From: Streptomyces sp. YIM 121038
GTDB lineage: Bacteria; Actinomycetota; Actinomycetes; Streptomycetales; Streptomycetaceae
Reading direction: 5' to 3'
NCBI RefSeq assembly: GCF_006088715.1
Contig: NZ_CP030771.1
Location: 6,219,501 to 6,283,500, forward strand
Length of the DNA: 64,000 nt
This document shows, one piece after another, positions 60,216-64,000 of this stretch; the stretch's first letter is position 1, and each line of letters opens with the position of its first letter. A program made the translations under genes and the position numbers. Under the pieces are notes generated by a model that ran no database searches, was not told the origin of the DNA, and saw nothing but the letters and a program-made list of their open reading frames with translations.

Positions 60216-62027
60216 ATGGACGTTATGGGGGACAAGGCAACTCTGTTGGAGACTGGGCGTTTTGTGCCGTCGGCCGACCGGGACGACCCGGGGGCCGCCG
60301 CGGAAGAGATGCAGCACCGGGTCGCGGCCGAGGCCGGGGACGTGGACGCGATGAGCGTCCTGGGAAGCCTGCTGCTGCGCCGCGGTGATCTCGACGGCGC
60401 CGAATCCCTGCTGCGCGCGGCGACCGCCGCCGGTGACCGTGCCGCGGCCAACAACCTGGGTGTCCTCCTGCACCAGCGCGGCTATGTGGAGGATGCCGCC
60501 GGATGGTGGCGGATCGCCGCCGTCGCGGGTTCGGCCGCCGCGGCCCACGCGCTCGGCAGGCACCACCGCGAGCGCGGTGACGAGCCCGCGGCCGAGTACT
60601 GGCTGCGCCAGTCCGCCGAGCAGGGCCACACCCTGGGCGCGTACGCGCTCGCCGACCTCCTGGAGCACCGGGGCGACGTCGGCGCGGAGCGCTGGATGCG
60701 CACCGCCGCCGAGCGCGGGCACCGCGAAGCGGCCTACCGCCTGGCGCGCGCCCTCGACCGGCGTGCCGAGCAGGAGCCGCCCGGCGAGGTCGGCGCCCGC
60801 CCCGGCGCGGGCCGCTCGCCGCTCGACGAGGCCGAGCAGTGGTACCGCCAGGCCGCCGCGCGCGGCCACCGCCGTGCCGCGCTGCACCTCGGCGCCATCC
60901 TGGAGAAGCGCGGCGAGCTCAAGGAGGCCGGGCGCTGGTACCTGACCTCCGCCAAGGACGGCGAGGCCAAGGCCGCGTGCGCCCTCGGCTTCCTGCTGCG
61001 CGACGCGGGCGACGAGACGAACGCCGCCGTGTGGTGGCTCAAGGCCGCCCAGGACGGCGACGGCAACGCGGCCAACGCGCTGGGCGCGCTGCACGCCGAG
61101 CGCGGCGAGACCCAGACCGCCGAGCGCTGGTACCGCGCGGCACTCGACGCGGGCGACGTGAACGGCGCGTACAACCTGGGCCTGCTGTGCGCCGAGCAGA
61201 AGCGCACCGCGCAGGCCGACCAGTGGTACCGCCGCGCCGCCTACGCCGGACACCGCGAGGCGGCGAACGCGCTCGCCGTGCTGCTGCTCCAGGGCGGCGA
61301 CGCCCTCGGCGCCGAGCCGTGGTTCTCCAAGGCCGCAGAGGCCGGCAGCGTGGACGCCGCCTTCAACCTCGGGATCCTGTACGCGAGCCGGGGCGACGAC
61401 ACGGCGGCGCTGCGCTGGTACGAGCGGGCCGCGGCCGCGGGGCACACCGACGCCGCGCTCCAGGTCGGCACGGCTCGCCTGCGCGACGGCGACGAGCAGG
61501 AGGCCGAGCGGCACCTGCGGTGCGCCGCGGGCGGCGGCAGCGCGGAGGCCGCGTACCGCCTCGGCACGGTGCTCGACGCGCGCCGCCCGGGCGCGGCCGC
61601 GCCCGCGCTCGGGGAGCCCGCGGCGCGCAAGACGGAGTGCGAGGAGTGGTACGAGCGCGCGGCCCAGCAGGGGCACCGGCGGGCCCAGGTGCGGGTCGGG
61701 ATGCTCGCCGCAGGGCGGGGCGACGTGGTCGAGGCGGCGCGGTGGTACCGCCTCGCGGCGGAGGCCGGGAGCCGCAACGGCGCGTTCAATCTGGGCCTGC
61801 TCCTCGCGCGCGAGGGCAGCGAGCCGGAGGCGGCACTGTGGTGGACGCGCGCCGCGGACGCCGGGCACGGCCGGGCCGCCCTGCGGCTCGCCCTGCTGTA
61901 CGCCCGCCGGGGGCAGCTCGCGGAGGGGCAGCGGTGGGCCTCGCGGGCGGTGGAGCTCGGGCCCGCGGAGGTCGCCGAGCGGGCGGGGCGGCTCGGCGAG
62001 GCGCTGCGGCAGGAGCTGTCGGCGTAG
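60216..62027 (+). CDS. Sel1/TPR repeat protein
   Basis: A 603-residue all-helical repeat protein. From about residue 35 to the end it consists of roughly fifteen Sel1-like/TPR units of 34-38 residues, for example AAYNLGLLCAEQ-type starts and AERWYRRAAEAGH-type ends. The interruptions near residues 180-205 and 450-475 are Pro/Ala-rich insertions. There is no signal peptide or membrane helix. Such proteins are scaffolds for protein-protein contacts; the partners are unknown. ATG 60216 has AGGTGG upstream. The gene lies between two identical initiator tRNA genes. Confidence 0.88.
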   Translation: MDVMGDKATLLETGRFVPSADRDDPGAAAEEMQHRVAAEAGDVDAMSVLGSLLLRRGDLDGAESLLRAATAAGDRAAANNLGVLLHQRGYVEDAAGWWRIAAVAGSAAAAHALGRHHRERGDEPAAEYWLRQSAEQGHTLGAYALADLLEHRGDVGAERWMRTAAERGHREAAYRLARALDRRAEQEPPGEVGARPGAGRSPLDEAEQWYRQAAARGHRRAALHLGAILEKRGELKEAGRWYLTSAKDGEAKAACALGFLLRDAGDETNAAVWWLKAAQDGDGNAANALGALHAERGETQTAERWYRAALDAGDVNGAYNLGLLCAEQKRTAQADQWYRRAAYAGHREAANALAVLLLQGGDALGAEPWFSKAAEAGSVDAAFNLGILYASRGDDTAALRWYERAAAAGHTDAALQVGTARLRDGDEQEAERHLRCAAGGGSAEAAYRLGTVLDARRPGAAAPALGEPAARKTECEEWYERAAQQGHRRAQVRVGMLAAGRGDVVEAARWYRLAAEAGSRNGAFNLGLLLAREGSEPEAALWWTRAADAGHGRAALRLALLYARRGQLAEGQRWASRAVELGPAEVAERAGRLGEALRQELSA

Positions 62028-62118
62028 CGGCCCTGTGAAGGCGGCCGGGCCCGCACGGGGCAGCCGGTGCCGGGCCGGGGCCCCTGGCGGACCGGTCGCC
62101 CGCCGCGACGGAAGGGAT

Positions 62119-62147
62119 TTGCGCTGGTCGTGGGCTTGGCGTACTGT
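62119..62147 (+). promoter_or_regulatory. Promoter of tRNA-fMet copy 2
   Basis: TTGCGC (62119-62124), a 17-base spacer and TACTGT (62142-62147), ending 12 bases before the tRNA. Confidence 0.7.
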
Positions 62148-62159
62148 TGGTTTCACCGA

Positions 62160-62233
62160 CGCGGGGTGGAGCAGCTCGGTAGCTCGCTGGGCTCATAACC
62201 CAGAGGTCGCAGGTTCAAATCCTGTCCCCGCTA
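62160..62233 (+). tRNA. tRNA-fMet (CAU), copy 2
   Basis: The 74-base sequence is identical to copy 1 at 59882, with the same unpaired C1-U72, three G-C pairs in the anticodon stem and CAU anticodon. CCA is not encoded. It has its own promoter and terminator, so it is an independent transcription unit. Confidence 0.95.
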
Positions 62234-62240
62234 CTGAAGG

Positions 62241-62277
62241 CCGAAGGCCCGGAACCGAAGAGGTTCCGGGCCTTCGG
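62241..62277 (+). terminator. Terminator of tRNA-fMet copy 2
   Basis: A perfect 16-bp stem (CCGAAGGCCCGGAACC and complement) with a GAAGA loop lies seven bases past the tRNA. Confidence 0.85.
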
Positions 62278-62297
62278 TGTGTCCGGGCGCGCCCGGA

Positions 62298-62340
62298 ACG
62301 AGTGAGGCCCGGCACCCCAGGGGTGCCGGGCCTCACTCGT
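62298..62340 (-). terminator. Terminator of the Fur-family gene
   Basis: Perfect 21-bp arms (62298-62318 and 62320-62340) flank one central base, directly past the Fur-family stop on the minus strand. Confidence 0.85.
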
Positions 62341-62349
62341 GTCGTCTGC

Positions 62350-62769
62350 TCAGGCGCTCGTCGCGCACCCGGGGCACACGCCCCGGTACGTGACCTCCAC
62401 GTCCGAGATCGTGAAGCCGAAGCGCTCGGAGTCGGGGAGGACCGACAGCGGGTTGCCCGTCGGGTGGACGTCACGGATCGCGCCGCACCGGGAGCACACC
62501 AGGTGCTGGTGCGGCCGGTGCGCGTTCGGGTCGTACCGCTTGGCTCTGCGGTCCGTGCTGACCTCGAGGATCTCGCCGAGCGAGACCAGCTCGCCCAGCG
62601 TGTTGTAGACGGTCGCCCGGGAGATCTCCGGCAGCTTCACGACGGCACGGGCATGCACCTCGTCCGCCGTCAGATGTACGTGGTCCCCATCGAGGACCTC
62701 GGCCACGACGCGCCGCTGTGCGGTCATCCGCCAGCCGCGTCCGCGCAGTCGTTCCAACAGGTCGCTCAT
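62350..62769 (-). CDS. Fur-family repressor (peroxide/catalase regulator type)
   Basis: A 139-residue Fur-family regulator. The winged helix covers residues 1-80 (RMTAQRRVVAEVL, EISRATVYNTLGELVSLGEI). The metal-binding part has the HRPHQHLVCSRCG block and the C-terminal CPGC pair, giving a four-cysteine zinc site. It is divergent from a catalase gene, the arrangement known for PerR/CatR/FurA peroxide-sensing repressors in Actinobacteria. A perfect palindrome inside the catalase promoter is its likely target. The exact subfamily cannot be set without comparison. Confidence 0.92.
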   Translation of the reverse strand: MSDLLERLRGRGWRMTAQRRVVAEVLDGDHVHLTADEVHARAVVKLPEISRATVYNTLGELVSLGEILEVSTDRRAKRYDPNAHRPHQHLVCSRCGAIRDVHPTGNPLSVLPDSERFGFTISDVEVTYRGVCPGCATSA

Positions 62770-62789
62770 GAATCCAGCCTAACAGGCAG

Positions 62790-62803
62790 GGGACCTAGGT
62801 CCC
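62790..62803. promoter_or_regulatory. 14-bp palindrome upstream of the Fur-family gene
   Basis: GGGACCTAGGTCCC is a perfect palindrome 20 bases upstream of the repressor ATG. It could be an autoregulatory site, although it does not resemble the other palindrome here. Confidence 0.4.
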
Positions 62804-62829
62804 GACTCAGTGTGACTTTGGAAGGCCAC

Positions 62830-62857
62830 TTGACTTAGACAATGTCTATCGTAGGAT
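62830..62857 (+). promoter_or_regulatory. Catalase promoter with embedded operator
   Basis: TTGACT (62830-62835), a 16-base spacer and TAGGAT (62852-62857). The spacer contains the perfect palindrome TAGACA-A-TGTCTA (62836-62848), so a bound repressor would block RNA polymerase. The divergent Fur-family protein is the obvious candidate. Confidence 0.8.
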
Positions 62858-62912
62858 CGAGTTCGGCAAACGCCAAGGGACAGGACTTGCAGTAATGACG
62901 CAGGAGGCGCAC

Positions 62913-64000
62913 GTGACGCAGGGACACCTCACCACCGAGGCCGGAGCGCCGGTCGCCGACAACCAGAACAGCGAGACCGCGGGCGTCGGCGGTCCCATGC
63001 TGCTCCAGGACCAGCACCTCCTGGAGAAGCTGGCGCACTTCAACCGCGAGCGCATCCCGGAGCGCGTGGTGCACGCGCGGGGCGCGGGCGCTTACGGCAC
63101 GTTCACGGCGACGGCGGACGTCACTCCGTACACGCGCGCCGCGTTCCTCTCCGAGATCGGCAAGGAGACCGAGGTCTTCCTGCGCTTCTCCACGGTCGCG
63201 GGCAACCTCGGCGCGGCCGACGCGGTGCGTGACCCGCGCGGCTTCTCGCTGAAGTTCTACACCGAGGAGGGCAACTACGACCTCGTCGGCAACAACACCC
63301 CGGTGTTCTTCATCCGGGACGCCATCAAGTTCCCCGACTTCATCCACACGCAGAAGCGCGACCCGTACACGGGCTCGCAGGAGGCCGACAACGTGTGGGA
63401 CTTCTGGGGGCTGAGCCCGGAGACCACCCACCAGGTGACCTGGCTGTTCGGTGACCGCGGCATCCCGGCGTCGTACCGCCACATGGACGGCTTCGGCTCG
63501 CACACCTTCCAGTGGAGCAACGAGGCGGGCGAGGTCTTCTGGGTCAAGTACCACTTCAAGACCGACCAGGGCATCAAGAACCTGACCGCCCGGGAGGCGG
63601 AGGCGCTCGCGGGCAAGGACCCCGACTCGCACCAGCGCGACCTGCGCGAGTCCATCGAGCGCGGCGAGTTCCCGACCTGGACCGTGCAGGTCCAGATCAT
63701 GCCCGCGGCCGACGCGGCGACCTACCGCTTCAACCCGTTCGACCTCACCAAGGTGTGGCCGCACGCGGACTACCCGCCGGTCGAGATCGGCAAGCTGGAG
63801 CTCAACCGCAACCCGGAGAACGTCTTCGCCGAGGTCGAGCAGGCGATCTTCTCGCCCGCGCACTTCGTCCCCGGCATCGGCCCCTCGCCGGACAAGATGC
63901 TCCAGGGCCGCCTCTTCGCGTACGCCGACGCCCACCGCTACCGGGTCGGCATCAACGCCGACCACCTGCCGGTGAACCGCCCGCACGCCACGGAGGCCCG
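62913..64000 (+). CDS. monofunctional heme catalase (N-terminal part)
   Basis: The first 362 residues of a clade 3-type small-subunit catalase; the gene continues beyond the window. The distal histidine is His54 in [13 protein letters not shown], the distal asparagine Asn127 in [11 protein letters not shown], and the proximal heme ligand Tyr337 in [12 protein letters not shown]. All are intact. It degrades hydrogen peroxide in the cytoplasm. GTG 62913 is chosen because AGGAGG stands five bases before it; an in-frame ATG at 62895 lacks a site. Expression should rise with peroxide through the Fur-family repressor next to it. Confidence 0.95.
   Translation, partial: MTQGHLTTEAGAPVADNQNSETAGVGGPMLLQDQHLLEKLAHFNRERIPERVVHARGAGAYGTFTATADVTPYTRAAFLSEIGKETEVFLRFSTVAGNLGAADAVRDPRGFSLKFYTEEGNYDLVGNNTPVFFIRDAIKFPDFIHTQKRDPYTGSQEADNVWDFWGLSPETTHQVTWLFGDRGIPASYRHMDGFGSHTFQWSNEAGEVFWVKYHFKTDQGIKNLTAREAEALAGKDPDSHQRDLRESIERGEFPTWTVQVQIMPAADAATYRFNPFDLTKVWPHADYPPVEIGKLELNRNPENVFAEVEQAIFSPAHFVPGIGPSPDKMLQGRLFAYADAHRYRVGINADHLPVNRPHATEA

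Noticed and set aside
59882..62233. Integrated element attached at a tRNA gene
   Set aside because: The repeats are complete functional tRNAs with their own terminators, and no integrase or phage gene lies between them.

Overview
The window is a high-GC actinobacterial chromosome segment and almost certainly Streptomyces. G/C-ending codons are near-universal, GTG starts and 4-base ATGA/GTGA overlaps are common, and it carries Streptomyces-type families (WblC with AT-hook, TerD-AIM24, DUF3152, DUF3107, UPF0182, PPA1309). There is no prophage, insertion sequence or CRISPR array. The gene order follows a deeply conserved actinobacterial block. As remembered, Mycobacterium tuberculosis Rv3193c-Rv3211 has the same relative order: UPF0182, Lon-like PDZ protease, DUF2342, E1-like protein, ABC1 kinase, whiB7, uvrD2, mycoredoxin, nudC, adnB, adnA, ATL, moeZ, DUF3152, TetR, DUF3107, ferritin-like protein and DEAD helicase.

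Layout. 1-9.1 kb: end of a NYN-domain gene, alpha/beta hydrolase, DEAD-box helicase, ferritin-like protein, small membrane protein, DUF3107, TetR regulator, a small acidic protein, a second hydrolase and a DUF3152 metallopeptidase-like protein. 9.1-14.9 kb: a promoter with a probable leaderless Cys-containing leader peptide, then a Dpp/Opp-type peptide ABC transporter (binding lipoprotein, two permeases, fused double ATPase). 14.9-20.35 kb: a structured leader and a translationally coupled operon with a PelF-like glycosyltransferase, a polytopic membrane protein, two small ORFs, a sugar-nucleotide epimerase and a spherulin-4/GH135-like protein. This looks like a galactosaminoglycan (Pel-like) exopolysaccharide locus. 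Together with the ABC operon it interrupts the otherwise conserved DUF3152-moeZ neighbourhood.

20.4-28.6 kb: moeZ, two tandem secreted S33 peptidases, a large membrane protein fusing a kinase-like domain to an LPG-synthase/flippase-type region, and an alkyltransferase-like DNA-repair protein. 28.8-41.8 kb: DNA repair and redox genes adnA, adnB, an M20 peptidase, nudC, mycoredoxin and uvrD2. A low-GC gene for a small secreted four-cysteine protein sits antisense between adnA and adnB. 41.8-43.5 kb: the wblC (whiB7) antibiotic-response locus with autoregulatory-type promoter, uORF, attenuator and operon terminator.

43.5-54.5 kb: ABC1 kinase, E1/ThiF-like protein, YgjP-type peptidase, a TerD-AIM24 fusion followed by two AIM24 genes, NUDIX, DUF2342, an SDR and MoaE. 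54.6-64 kb: small membrane protein, PDZ/Lon-like protease, PPA1309, UPF0182, two identical initiator tRNA genes flanking a Sel1/TPR gene, and a divergent Fur-family repressor/catalase pair with a perfect palindrome inside the catalase promoter. The catalase runs off the right edge.

Starts were chosen from ribosome-binding sites, overlaps and known family N-termini. Functions are inferred from recognisable motifs; no searches were run.
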